15,470 bases of DNA from SM23-28-2 sp964512285 (GCA_964512285.1 CAZEJO010000039.1:1-15470); one strand, 5' to 3'. Positions 1 to 7,154 are shown, counted from the first letter of the stretch. The notes: generated by a model from the letters alone, not told the origin. Numbers and translations are program-made.

Positions 1-169
1 TCGCCTGGTCCGGGTTGTAGGCGTCCGGGCAGTTGTCCGACTGGTCGGGCACCGTATCGCTGTCCCTGTCCGGCGGCGGCTCGCAGGCATCGCCTCGCTG
101 ATCGCCGTAGGTGTTCGCCTGGTCCGGGTTGTAGGCGTCCGGGCAGTTGTCCGACTGGTCGGGCACCGT
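1..169 (-). repeat. 55-bp perfect direct repeat inside the TSP3 region
   Basis: Positions 1-55 and 115-169 are identical over 55 bases, giving a period of 114 bp or 38 codons. Each copy encodes one thrombospondin type 3 unit (DTVPDQSDNCPDAYNPDQA). Identity extends to synonymous positions, which suggests recent duplication or gene conversion. The array may continue past the left edge. Confidence 0.9.
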
Positions 170-2689
170 GTCCTTGTCCCGATCAGACGGCGGCTGCGGC
201 GTGGGCTCCGGTGTAGGTGTAGGCGTGGGCACAGGTGTAGGCGTGGGCTTGGGCGTGGGCGAAGGTGCAACCGTGGCCGTCGGCGAAGGCGTGGCTGTAG
301 CCGTGGCTATAGCCGTGGCTGTGACCGTCGGTGTAGCCGTGAGTGTGGCCGTCGATGTCGGCGTGCCTACTTCGGGGGTTTCGGGAATGCGTCGGGCCGA
401 TGATGACCAGGCAGGGCCGCGGTCATCCCCTGGGTCGTCGGTAAGGCGGATGGGGTTCGATCCGTCAGGTTCGACTACGTATACCTCGTTGTTGCCGTCG
501 CGATCGGACACGAAGGTGAGATACTGGCCGTCGGGAGACCACGACGGGTTGAAGTCGGCGTCGTTGTTGTCGGTGAGCTTGGTGATATCGCTGCCGTCTT
601 GGCTCATGGTATAGATCTCAGAGTCCCCGTCACGATTGGAGCTGAAGACGATGCGGCTGCCGTTGGGTGACCAGGCGGGGCCTGTGTCATCGGCGGGGTC
701 CTCCGTCAGACGGCTAAGGTCGGACCGGTCGGCGTTCATCACATAGATATTGAAGTCCCCATCGCGGTCGGACTCGAAGGCGATCTTCAGTCCGTCAGGA
801 GACCACTGGGGGTAACGATCGATGCCCGAGTTGTCCGTCAGCCGAATGATACCCAGGTTGTCCAAGTCCAACACGTAGATGTTGAGGTCGCCGTCGCGGT
901 CAGAGGCAAAAGCGAGATGCCGGCCGTCGGGAGACCACGACGGGCCGGAGTAGTCATGATTGTCATCGGTAAGCTTGGTGACGCCGCTGCCGTCTTGGTT
1001 CATGGTGTAGATCTCAGAGTCCCCATCACGATCGGAGATGAAGGCGATGCGGCTGTCATCGGGCGACCAGGCGGGGTCCAGATCACTGGCGGGGTTCTCC
1101 GTGAGGCGGGTAACGCTTGACCCGTCGGCGTTCATCACGTAAATCTCGTCGTTGCCCTGGCGCGCCGAAACGAAGGCGATCGTCCCGCTCGGGCCTCCTT
1201 CGCCCTCACCGCCGGCCAGACCGATCAGGATAGGCAAGAAGATGGCCAGCAGGGCTCCCAAGACAATCCCACCACCAGCGTAGGGAAGCCAGCCATAAGG
1301 CACGTCCTCGAACTGTCCGGAGACGGTAGCGGGTGGACTGCCGCCGCCCGGCGAAGCGGAAACCACAAAGGTAACTGTCTCACGCTCTCCCCGCCAGCGT
1401 CTTTGCCTGGGCGCCACTCTTAGACCGACCGTGGTCGCCTCGCCAGGGGAGACGGATACGCTGTAAGGAAGAGAGCAAGCGCAGCGGCCTTCGCTGTCCT
1501 GGGCGTCCAGATGGAGCGTCACTTGCTCATCCCCGTTGTTGCGAAGGGTCAGCTCATAGGAAGTGGAGTTCAGCCTGGCACCGAAAAGGCCTCTGACTCT
1601 TGGCGGGCCCAGTTCCAGCGCGACCAGGGGCGCTCCCGCGCGCGGCCGCCGCTTCAGCGGCTTGACCTCGGTGGGCGGCAGTTCCGTCTTTGCTGGAGGA
1701 GCCGCCTCCGGCACCTCCGTCGGGGCTTCGACCTCTGGAGCGCCCAGCTCCGTGTCTGCGACGGCCTCTTCCTCCAGCACCTCCGTGGCGGCTTCGAGTT
1801 CCGGCGTGGCCGGCGTCTTGACTTCCGTGGACGCCTCGTCCGGCACCTCCGTCGGAGCTTCGGCCTCCGGCACGGGAACCGAACGCGCGGCGTGCTCCAG
1901 TGCCCCCGCCAAAGCAGATGCCGACTGGTATCGCTGCGCGGGATCCTTCTCCAGGCAGCGTTCTACCAGGTCCACCACGTCCTGAGGCAGGCCTGCCAGT
2001 GGCTCGAGGGACAGCGGCGTCTCAGCGTGGTGGCGCAGCACCTCGAGAGGGTCACCGCGATAGGGAGGCAGACCCGTTAGCATTTGGTAGAGAGTGGCCC
2101 CCAGCGAGTAGATGTCGCTGCGGTGGTCCACCTTCCCCAAGGCAAGCTCGGGAGCGGCGTAGGCCAACGTCCCCAAGAAGGCGCCGGGCATGGTCAGGGT
2201 GCCGCTTCCCACCTGCCGAGCGATGCCGAAGTCGGACACCTTCGCCGAGTCGCCGGGGCCGAGCAATATGTTGTCAGGCTTAATGTCGCGGTGTATCACC
2301 CCTCGCGCCTCGGCCTCTTCCAGAGCGCGCGCCACCTGAGCGCCGATGCGCAGCGTCCGGCGCAACTCCAGGGGACCAGACCGCAGCGCCTCCTTCACCG
2401 ACTCTCCCTCTACGTACTGCATAACAAGGAAGAAGCGCCCGTTGTCGAAGCCGTAGTCGACAAGGTGGACGGTGTAGGGCGAGCGGAGGAGCGCAGCGAC
2501 GTGGGCCTCCCGCTCGAAGCGCTCGCGGTACGTCTCGTCGGTCTCAAGGTGGGCGTGCAGGAGTTTAACCGCTACGGTGCTGTCGTCGCGGCGGTCGGTG
2601 GCGCGGTACACGGAACCCATACCGCCGCTGCCGCGCAATTCGACCAGGCGGTAGTGCGAGATGACCTCTGGAGGCGACGCACCTGTCAT
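1..2689 (-). CDS. Membrane Ser/Thr protein kinase with six-bladed propeller and TSP3 repeats (3' partial)
   Basis: At least 896 residues are read without a stop; the end lies beyond the left edge. The kinase domain is at about 12-266, with the Gly-rich loop GSGGMGSV, Lys42, Glu61, the catalytic loop HRDIKPDN (133-140), DFG (153-155) and APE (179-181), so all catalytic residues are present. An acidic linker with repeated TEV motifs follows (277-343), then an Ig-like beta domain (about 356-455) and one membrane span (about 467-493). Outside the membrane I infer a TolB/PD40-type propeller (about 500-767) with six W-S motifs exactly 44 residues apart, a Thr/Pro stalk (about 774-833) and thrombospondin type 3 calcium-binding repeats (836 onward). 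The ATG at 2689 has AGGA five bases upstream. The layout matches bacterial Hanks-type receptor kinases; the ligand is unknown. It is divergent from an FHA regulator and a PP2C gene, its likely partners. Confidence 0.93.
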   Translation of the reverse strand, partial: MTGASPPEVISHYRLVELRGSGGMGSVYRATDRRDDSTVAVKLLHAHLETDETYRERFEREAHVAALLRSPYTVHLVDYGFDNGRFFLVMQYVEGESVKEALRSGPLELRRTLRIGAQVARALEEAEARGVIHRDIKPDNILLGPGDSAKVSDFGIARQVGSGTLTMPGAFLGTLAYAAPELALGKVDHRSDIYSLGATLYQMLTGLPPYRGDPLEVLRHHAETPLSLEPLAGLPQDVVDLVERCLEKDPAQRYQSASALAGALEHAARSVPVPEAEAPTEVPDEASTEVKTPATPELEAATEVLEEEAVADTELGAPEVEAPTEVPEAAPPAKTELPPTEVKPLKRRPRAGAPLVALELGPPRVRGLFGARLNSTSYELTLRNNGDEQVTLHLDAQDSEGRCACSLPYSVSVSPGEATTVGLRVAPRQRRWRGERETVTFVVSASPGGGSPPATVSGQFEDVPYGWLPYAGGGIVLGALLAIFLPILIGLAGGEGEGGPSGTIAFVSARQGNDEIYVMNADGSSVTRLTENPASDLDPAWSPDDSRIAFISDRDGDSEIYTMNQDGSGVTKLTDDNHDYSGPSWSPDGRHLAFASDRDGDLNIYVLDLDNLGIIRLTDNSGIDRYPQWSPDGLKIAFESDRDGDFNIYVMNADRSDLSRLTEDPADDTGPAWSPNGSRIVFSSNRDGDSEIYTMSQDGSDITKLTDNNDADFNPSWSPDGQYLTFVSDRDGNNEVYVVEPDGSNPIRLTDDPGDDRGPAWSSSARRIPETPEVGTPTSTATLTATPTVTATAIATATATPSPTATVAPSPTPKPTPTPVPTPTPTPEPTPQPPSDRDKDTVPDQSDNCPDAYNPDQANTYGDQRGDACEPPPDRDSDTVPDQSDNCPDAYNPDQA
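386..1189 (-). repeat. 132-bp propeller-blade repeats with a 396-bp higher-order period
   Basis: The coding sequence for the propeller repeats every 44 codons, with conserved Trp-Ser at residues 541, 585, 629, 673, 717 and 761. Blades three apart are more alike than neighbours. For example, the stretches around 1011 and 615 are nearly identical and exactly 396 bp apart. This indicates duplication of a three-blade unit. Confidence 0.85.
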
Positions 2690-2777
2690 TGGTTTCCTAG
2701 TCCTAAAGTGAAGTTGTAACAGGCGGCATCACAAGGAGACCGCCCAAACACATTGAAGCCGGCCCCCGGACATGCGA

Positions 2778-2806
2778 TCTATATAGGATGGGCCTGCAAC
2801 AGTCAA
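2778..2806 (-). promoter_or_regulatory. Putative sigma-70 promoter of the kinase gene
   Basis: On the minus strand, TTGACT (2806-2801) and TATAGA (2783-2778) are separated by 17 bp. The expected start is near 2771, leaving a leader of about 80 bases before the kinase ATG. Confidence 0.55.
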
Positions 2807-2871
2807 CATTTTATCACCCTGCGGCGCTAAGCGCGTGTCGCGAAGGCAGTCTCCCGAGCAGGCCAAGATTC

Positions 2872-2880
2872 TGGTAGAAT
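2872..2880 (+). promoter_or_regulatory. Putative extended -10 promoter of the FHA regulator gene
   Basis: TGG followed by TAGAAT (2875-2880) resembles an extended -10 element about 50 bases before the ATG at 2929. No convincing -35 is visible, which is usual for this promoter type. Confidence 0.4.
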
Positions 2881-2928
2881 CGCCTCTGACGACCAGTTCT
2901 GAGAAGAGCCGACAGTTGGGGGACCGGC

Positions 2929-3579
2929 ATGGTTGAGGACTCGCCGCCCGAAGCATACCTGGTGGTGATCACAGAGACGGGCCAGCACGAGGTGCACCGG
3001 CTGGAGCGCTCAAGTATGATCTTGGGTCGCGGCGCCGACAGCGATCTGGTGCTGCCCAACCCTCGGGTCTCCCGCCGCCATGCCCAACTGACCTGGGACG
3101 GCGAACACTTTCTCGTCCAGGATCTGGGCAGTAAGAACGGGACGCACATAAACAGCGCCCCTGTTTCGGCACCTACGCCCATCGCCGACGGCGACACTCT
3201 GGAGCTGGCCGATTCCCGCCTCGAGTTTCAAACGAGCCCACCAACGGTCACCATCGTCCTGACACCCGACTCTGGCGCTCTCTCGCTGGATCCATCCACA
3301 CACGAAGTTCGGGTCCAGGGCCAGTCGGTGGCGCTCACCCCCAAAGAGTATCGGCTGCTCGCCCTTTTGTTCCGTCGGGCCGGCGCTGTGGTCGGCCACG
3401 AGGAGATAGCAGCGGAGGTCTGGCCAGAGTTGGGTGGCAGCGTGACGGACGATAGTATCGCACAGGTAGTCGCCCGGCTGAGGCGCAAAGTGGAAGCGAA
3501 TCCAGCCAATCCTCGCTACGTTCTGACCGTCCGCGGATTCGGGTATAGGCTCGATCGGGGAGAGCAAGAGAAAGACTAA
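2929..3579 (+). CDS. FHA domain-winged helix transcriptional regulator
   Basis: The protein has 216 residues. The N-terminal half is a forkhead-associated domain, which binds phosphothreonine peptides. It shows GRG (33-35), SRRH (48-51) and SKNGTHI (68-74), the residues that contact the phosphate. The C-terminal half (about 115-208) is an OmpR/PhoB-type winged helix, with LTPKEYRLLALL at its start and VLTVRGFGYRL in the wing. The usual receiver domain is therefore replaced by an FHA module, so DNA binding is probably controlled by a phosphothreonine partner. The adjacent divergent kinase, with Thr-rich TEV motifs on its cytoplasmic side, is the obvious candidate. The ATG has GGGG about seven bases upstream. 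Domain assignment is firm; the regulatory targets are not known. Confidence 0.93.
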   Translation: MVEDSPPEAYLVVITETGQHEVHRLERSSMILGRGADSDLVLPNPRVSRRHAQLTWDGEHFLVQDLGSKNGTHINSAPVSAPTPIADGDTLELADSRLEFQTSPPTVTIVLTPDSGALSLDPSTHEVRVQGQSVALTPKEYRLLALLFRRAGAVVGHEEIAAEVWPELGGSVTDDSIAQVVARLRRKVEANPANPRYVLTVRGFGYRLDRGEQEKD

Positions 3580-3603
3580 GAGATCCACTGATCCCCCATC
3601 TTC

Positions 3604-3631
3604 GAGGCGGCCGCGCAGGAGCAGCCGCCTC
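3604..3631 (+). terminator. Hairpin after the FHA regulator gene, possible terminator
   Basis: GAGGCGGC (3604-3611) pairs perfectly with GCCGCCTC (3624-3631) around a 12-base loop, 25 bases after the stop codon. The following bases are not a clean T run, so it may be a weak terminator or attenuator before the PP2C gene. Confidence 0.4.
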
Positions 3632-3633
3632 TC

Positions 3634-3674
3634 ATTGTCAGCAGATTGTCAGGTTCAAGTCACCTTCGAGACAG
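3634..3674 (+). promoter_or_regulatory. 11-bp-periodic direct repeats, putative winged-helix operator
   Basis: ATTGTCAG occurs at 3634-3641 and 3645-3652. The core GTCA recurs at 3637, 3648 and 3659, exactly 11 bp apart, and a degenerate GACAG sits in phase at 3670. OmpR/PhoB-family proteins bind direct repeats with this spacing. The site lies between the FHA-winged-helix gene and the PP2C gene. The regulator that binds it is an inference. Confidence 0.45.
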
Positions 3675-3745
3675 AAAGAGCGTCTTTCTTCCGTGGTACG
3701 ATCAATATGAGGCCAAGGGGAGGCGGAGGGAAGGAAGTGGTAAAG

Positions 3746-4558
3746 ATGCTATCGCTGAGACGACGGGGGCGCAAAGCTCAGAGCGATGTCGTTCGCGACG
3801 CCCACGCGCAGGCAGCGAGGATCAAGGTAATGCCGGAGCGCATGGCCGCCCTAACCGACCGCGGGCTCAAGAGGCCCACCAACCAGGACGCGGTCCTGGC
3901 CCAAGAGCTCCCTGGTGAGTCAATCCTGCTGGCTGTGGCGGACGGAGTTGGCGGCATTCAGGGAGGGGAGACCGCCAGTGCCGAGGCGATTGAGGCACTG
4001 CTGACAGAGCTGGCGAACGCGCCGGACGACGACCCGACCGAGGCGTTGAAGCGAGCGTTCTCTGTCGCCAACCAGCGTGTGCGGGCCCGAGCCGCGGAAC
4101 GGCCAGAGCTGGAAGGAATGGCATCCACCCTGGTGGCGGCCCTTGTTCGGGGTAACACGGCCTGGGTAGCGAATGCTGGGGACAGCCGCGGCTACTGGTT
4201 CCACAAGGCCCAGCTTCAGCAGCTTACCGTGGACCACACGTGGGTGGCAGAGCAGCTCCGCGCCGGACGATTGACCGACGAAGAGGCGAAGAACAGCTCC
4301 TTCCGGAACGTCATCACGCGCGCCATCGGGATTGCGGAGGCCGTCGAGCCCGACATAGTGGGCCCCATCACACTACCGAACGGAAGCCTTCTCCTCCTAT
4401 GTTCGGACGGCCTCTACCGCATGGTGAGTGATACAGCGACAGCCGGAGTTCTCGAATCAGGCACACCACATAGCATGGCCGAGCGACTTATCGGCCTAGC
4501 CAACGACGCCGGAGGCTCCGACAACATCTCAGTGGTTGTCTTTCGAACCGGCGACTAG
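3746..4558 (+). CDS. PP2C-family Ser/Thr protein phosphatase
   Basis: This cytoplasmic metal-dependent phosphatase removes phosphate from Ser/Thr residues and is the expected antagonist of the nearby kinase. All PP2C motifs are present: TDRGLKRPTNQD (37-48), VADGVGG (64-70) with the metal-binding Asp66, GMASTL, ANAGDSRGYW, LTVDHTW, LCSDGL and GGSDNISVVV. The length (270 residues) fits the stand-alone bacterial form. I place the start at the ATG at 3746, which has AAGGAAG eight bases upstream. Upstream in-frame alternatives exist (ATG 3707, TTG 3635), but they add sequence outside the domain and the TTG lies within the 11-bp repeat array. There is no signal peptide or membrane segment. Confidence 0.93.
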   Translation: MLSLRRRGRKAQSDVVRDAHAQAARIKVMPERMAALTDRGLKRPTNQDAVLAQELPGESILLAVADGVGGIQGGETASAEAIEALLTELANAPDDDPTEALKRAFSVANQRVRARAAERPELEGMASTLVAALVRGNTAWVANAGDSRGYWFHKAQLQQLTVDHTWVAEQLRAGRLTDEEAKNSSFRNVITRAIGIAEAVEPDIVGPITLPNGSLLLLCSDGLYRMVSDTATAGVLESGTPHSMAERLIGLANDAGGSDNISVVVFRTGD

Positions 4559-4609
4559 CGCCAGCCGGACTGCGCCGCGCGAAGGGGGGCGTCTGAACGG
4601 GCGGAGCGG

Positions 4610-5440
4610 CTACAGGCGTTGGATATAGTTGTCCTCAAACAGCTCTTCCCAGACAGTGAACCCCCACCCATCGCAGAGGAATCCACACGACCACATAGAC
4701 TCCTGCCCGCTGACTTCAACGTAGTCCCCAACGCTGACAGCTGGCCCAAGGATCCCGCCCTCTGGCATGACCACGGTGACTCGTTCTTGCGCCTCGTACT
4801 CATACGTGTCCGCGTCATGCTGCTCCATTTTGACAACCACGCCTATTAGCACGTCTACCGTCCACCAACAGTCGCCTTCCAACTCAAGATAGGGGCATTC
4901 TTGTGTCGGCTGACCCACCACCGTTCCCCTGAAGACGATGGGTGCAGTTGACGTCGGCGTAGTCGTCGGCGTAGTCGTTGGTGCTAGGCCGCTCACGATG
5001 TCATCGACAAGGTCGCAAACCGCGTCCATTTCTGGGGACGCGCTCAACAGCAAACAGATCGATGGGAGGAGGCTGTAGATGAGGTCCTCTGATATCCATG
5101 GCACAGTGACCGGCGCAGTCAGCAAGACGAGATAGGCTTCGCCAAACGTCAGCGTCTTGAGGCTGCTAATTTCGGGCCTTCCCGGGAAGTACCGTAGCCA
5201 TCCCCCAGAGCTATTGTCGAGGTAGTAAACCGCCGCCACATTTGGGAGGATGCTACCCACAGCCTGGTCAATGGGCATTGTCGGACCAACCCAGGGGATA
5301 TTGGCCCAGCCGGCTTGAAAGGTTTTGACCGTCTGCGTAGTTGGAGATGCTGTGGTCTTGGTGCCCGACCAAAGGCTCGCCGAGAACAGGCTGGTGACCA
5401 CCAGAACCGCGAGCGCAGTCAAGATAGCGATCCGTTTCAT
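4610..5440 (-). CDS. Secreted protein of unknown function with Thr/Pro linker
   Basis: I do not recognise this 276-residue protein. Residues 1-26 form a signal peptide (MKRIAILTALAVLVV and onward). The N-terminal part (about 40-150) is rich in Trp, Gly and Pro, with a GWANIPWVGP segment and a later YFPGRPE...LTFGEAYLVL pattern. A Thr/Pro linker (154-167) leads to a beta-rich C-terminal domain (about 168-276). Its VFRGTVVG start and VSVGDYVEVSG suggest an OB-like barrel. Cys182, Cys191, Cys252 and Cys256 could form disulfides. The ATG is preceded by AAGG and GAGAGGA. It is convergent with the PP2C gene and separated from the nitrogen genes by a strong hairpin, so it appears to be its own unit. 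The gene is well supported; its function is not. Confidence 0.8.
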   Translation of the reverse strand: MKRIAILTALAVLVVTSLFSASLWSGTKTTASPTTQTVKTFQAGWANIPWVGPTMPIDQAVGSILPNVAAVYYLDNSSGGWLRYFPGRPEISSLKTLTFGEAYLVLLTAPVTVPWISEDLIYSLLPSICLLLSASPEMDAVCDLVDDIVSGLAPTTTPTTTPTSTAPIVFRGTVVGQPTQECPYLELEGDCWWTVDVLIGVVVKMEQHDADTYEYEAQERVTVVMPEGGILGPAVSVGDYVEVSGQESMWSCGFLCDGWGFTVWEELFEDNYIQRL

Positions 5441-5505
5441 TGCCTTATCCTCTCTCGTTTGGTGCCGCCAGCACTAGGGGATCGTTCTTTATGAGTTGCT
5501 GATGA

Positions 5506-5520
5506 GCCTGAGTGTCAGGC
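5506..5520. repeat. Small palindrome upstream of the secreted-protein gene
   Basis: GCCTGA (5506-5511) and TCAGGC (5515-5520) form a perfect 6-bp inverted repeat around GTG, about 66 bases upstream of the ATG at 5440. It could be an operator. A CTGACA overlapping it might be a -35 for the minus strand, but no good -10 follows. Confidence 0.35.
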
Positions 5521-5564
5521 CCTATCCTACCCGCAGCCGCCAGGGGGATCAAGGAGGCGCCAAA

Positions 5565-5610
5565 GGGCAAGCCCTGTCGCCGCCGTGAGGCGATCCGACA
5601 GGGCTTGCCC
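5565..5610 (-). terminator. Strong hairpin downstream of glnA
   Basis: A perfect 15-bp inverted repeat (5565-5579 with 5596-5610) encloses a 16-base loop. The loop itself holds a CGCC/GGCG mini-stem. It lies 64 bases past the glutamine synthetase stop and is followed on the minus strand by TTT. It is probably the terminator of the amt-PII-GS operon. Confidence 0.7.
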
Positions 5611-5673
5611 GCGCTCGCTATCGCACCTGGGAGGATAGCTGAGTCATCGCACTGTCGCTAGGGAGGGCAGGCT

Positions 5674-7116
5674 CTAGACATCGAAGTAAAGGTAGAACTC
5701 CCACGGGTGAGGACGCAGACGTATGGGGTCCAATTCCTGCTGTCGCTTGTATTCCAGCCAGACCTCCAGAACATCGCTGGTGAACACACCGTCCTTCAGA
5801 AGGAAGTCGTGGTCTTGCTCCAGAGCGCACAGGGCCTCCTCCAGCGAGCCGGGGATGGTGGCGATGTTCTTCTCCGCCTCGGGCGTTAGTTGGTAAGTGT
5901 TCTCGTCCAGAGGCGGGCCGGGGTCGATCTCGTTCTCGATTCCGTCCAGGCCGGCCATGAGTAGAGCCGAAAAGGCCAGATAGGGGTTGCAGGAGCCATC
6001 CGGTGGGCGATACTCCAGGCGCTTGGTCCGGGGGTTGGAAGTGTACACCGGCACGCGCACGGCGGCGCTGCGGTTGCGGGCGGAGTAGACCAGGTTCACC
6101 GGCGCCTCGTAGCCCGGAACCAGACGCTTGTAAGAGTTGGTGGTGGGAGCGCACAAGGCCATCAGCGCTGGCGAGTGCTTGAGGAGGCCGCCGATGTAGT
6201 AGCGGGCCGCCTCGCTGATGAGGGCGTAGCCCTCGGGGTCATAGAAGACATTGGTGCTGTTCTTCCACAGGCTCATGTGAGTGTGCATGCCGGAGCCGTT
6301 GTCGCCGAAGAGAGGCTTGGGCATGAAGGTAGCGACCTTACCGTGCTTGCGGGCGATGTTCTTAACGATGTACTTGTACCACATTACCTTGTCAGCCATG
6401 TCGGTGAGGCTGTCGAACTTCATGTCGATCTCGCCCTGGCCGGCGGTGGCCACCTCGTGGTGGTGCACCTCAATGGGGATGCCCACATTGATCATCGTCA
6501 GGATCATCTCGCTGCGCAGGTCCTGCATCGAGTCGTGGGGAGGCACCGGGAAGTAGCCCTCCTTGAAGCGCGGCTTGTAGCCCAGGTTAGGTTTCTCATC
6601 GCGGCCGCTGTTCCACTCCCCCTCCGCGGAGTCGACGTAGTAGAAGCCGTACTGTTCGGCCTGGTCGAAACGGACGTCATCGAAGACGAAGAACTCCAGC
6701 TCCGGCCCCCAGAAGCTGGTCTCGGCGATGCCGCTGGAGCGAAGGTACTGCTCGGCCTTCCTGGCGATGTAGCGGGGGTCGCGACTGTAGGGCTGCTTGG
6801 TCAGGGGATCGCAGATGTCGCAGATGATGCTGAGGGTGGGTATCTGGCAGGCAGGATCCAGGCGAGCGGTGGACGGGTCGGGTAGGAGGATCATATCGCT
6901 CTCCTGGATCTTCTGGAAGCCGCGGATGCTGGAGCCATCGAAGCCCACGCCCTCATCCCAGATGCTCTTGGTCAGGTCGTCCATCTCCGTGAGCTCGGTG
7001 ACAGGCATGGAGAAGTGCTGCCAGAGACCGGGCAGGTCGTTGAACTTGAGGTCGATGATCTGGATGTGCTTGGCCTTGATCAGCTCGAAGACCTTCTGTG
7101 CTTCTTGTGGTGTCAC
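5674..7116 (-). CDS. glnA: Glutamine synthetase type I
   Basis: This cytoplasmic dodecameric enzyme makes glutamine from glutamate, ammonia and ATP. It has 480 residues, as expected for GSI. Visible signatures are the latch GFDGSS (58-63), WGPELEFFVFD (136-146) with the metal-binding glutamates, HHHEVATAGQGEID, FGDNGSGMHTHMS (270-282), the glutamate-binding region around NLVYSARNRSAAVRVP, and NPYLAFSALLMAGLDG. The C-terminal layout (SLEEAL... ending EFYLYFDV) fits the beta subtype. Tyr408 in DENTYQL sits where that subtype has its adenylylation tyrosine (NLYDLP), although the context differs. The start is the GTG at 7116: AGGAGGT lies seven bases upstream, while an in-frame ATG at 7158 has no comparable site and overlaps the PII stop. 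It is the last gene of the amt-PII-GS operon. Confidence 0.97.
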   Translation of the reverse strand: MTPQEAQKVFELIKAKHIQIIDLKFNDLPGLWQHFSMPVTELTEMDDLTKSIWDEGVGFDGSSIRGFQKIQESDMILLPDPSTARLDPACQIPTLSIICDICDPLTKQPYSRDPRYIARKAEQYLRSSGIAETSFWGPELEFFVFDDVRFDQAEQYGFYYVDSAEGEWNSGRDEKPNLGYKPRFKEGYFPVPPHDSMQDLRSEMILTMINVGIPIEVHHHEVATAGQGEIDMKFDSLTDMADKVMWYKYIVKNIARKHGKVATFMPKPLFGDNGSGMHTHMSLWKNSTNVFYDPEGYALISEAARYYIGGLLKHSPALMALCAPTTNSYKRLVPGYEAPVNLVYSARNRSAAVRVPVYTSNPRTKRLEYRPPDGSCNPYLAFSALLMAGLDGIENEIDPGPPLDENTYQLTPEAEKNIATIPGSLEEALCALEQDHDFLLKDGVFTSDVLEVWLEYKRQQELDPIRLRPHPWEFYLYFDV

Positions 7117-7123
7117 TGTGGTT

Positions 7124-7130
7124 ACCTCCT
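7124..7130 (-). promoter_or_regulatory. Shine-Dalgarno sequence that fixes the glnA start
   Basis: On the minus strand, AGGAGGT ends seven bases before the GTG at 7116. It is the best ribosome binding site in the window, and it favours the 480-residue glutamine synthetase over a 494-residue version. Confidence 0.85.
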
Positions 7131-7154
7131 TCTCACTAAGTGTGGGGCTTTGTC

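Noticed and set aside
1..169. Direct repeats that might suggest a CRISPR array
   Set aside because: The repeat is 55 bp with a 114-bp period, and both repeat and spacer encode TSP3 residues in one continuous frame.
147..614. Plus-strand reading frame rich in Val-Gly repeats
   Set aside because: It is the antisense of the kinase Thr/Pro stalk and propeller. Its repeats come from the repeated ACN-CCN codons on the other strand.
1511..2719. Several plus-strand open frames
   Set aside because: All lie opposite the kinase domain and linker, whose motifs are complete on the minus strand.
2711..2735. A possible third GlnR-type box near the kinase start
   Set aside because: Only one GTAAC is present; the in-phase positions do not continue the pattern.
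3635..3745. N-terminal extension of the PP2C protein from a TTG
   Set aside because: The TTG has no ribosome binding site, the extension is outside the domain, and it covers the 11-bp repeats. ATG 3746 has AAGGAAG at good spacing.
4559..4609. Possible bidirectional terminator between the convergent genes
   Set aside because: Only short, imperfect pairings (AGCCG with CGGCT) are present and there is no T run.
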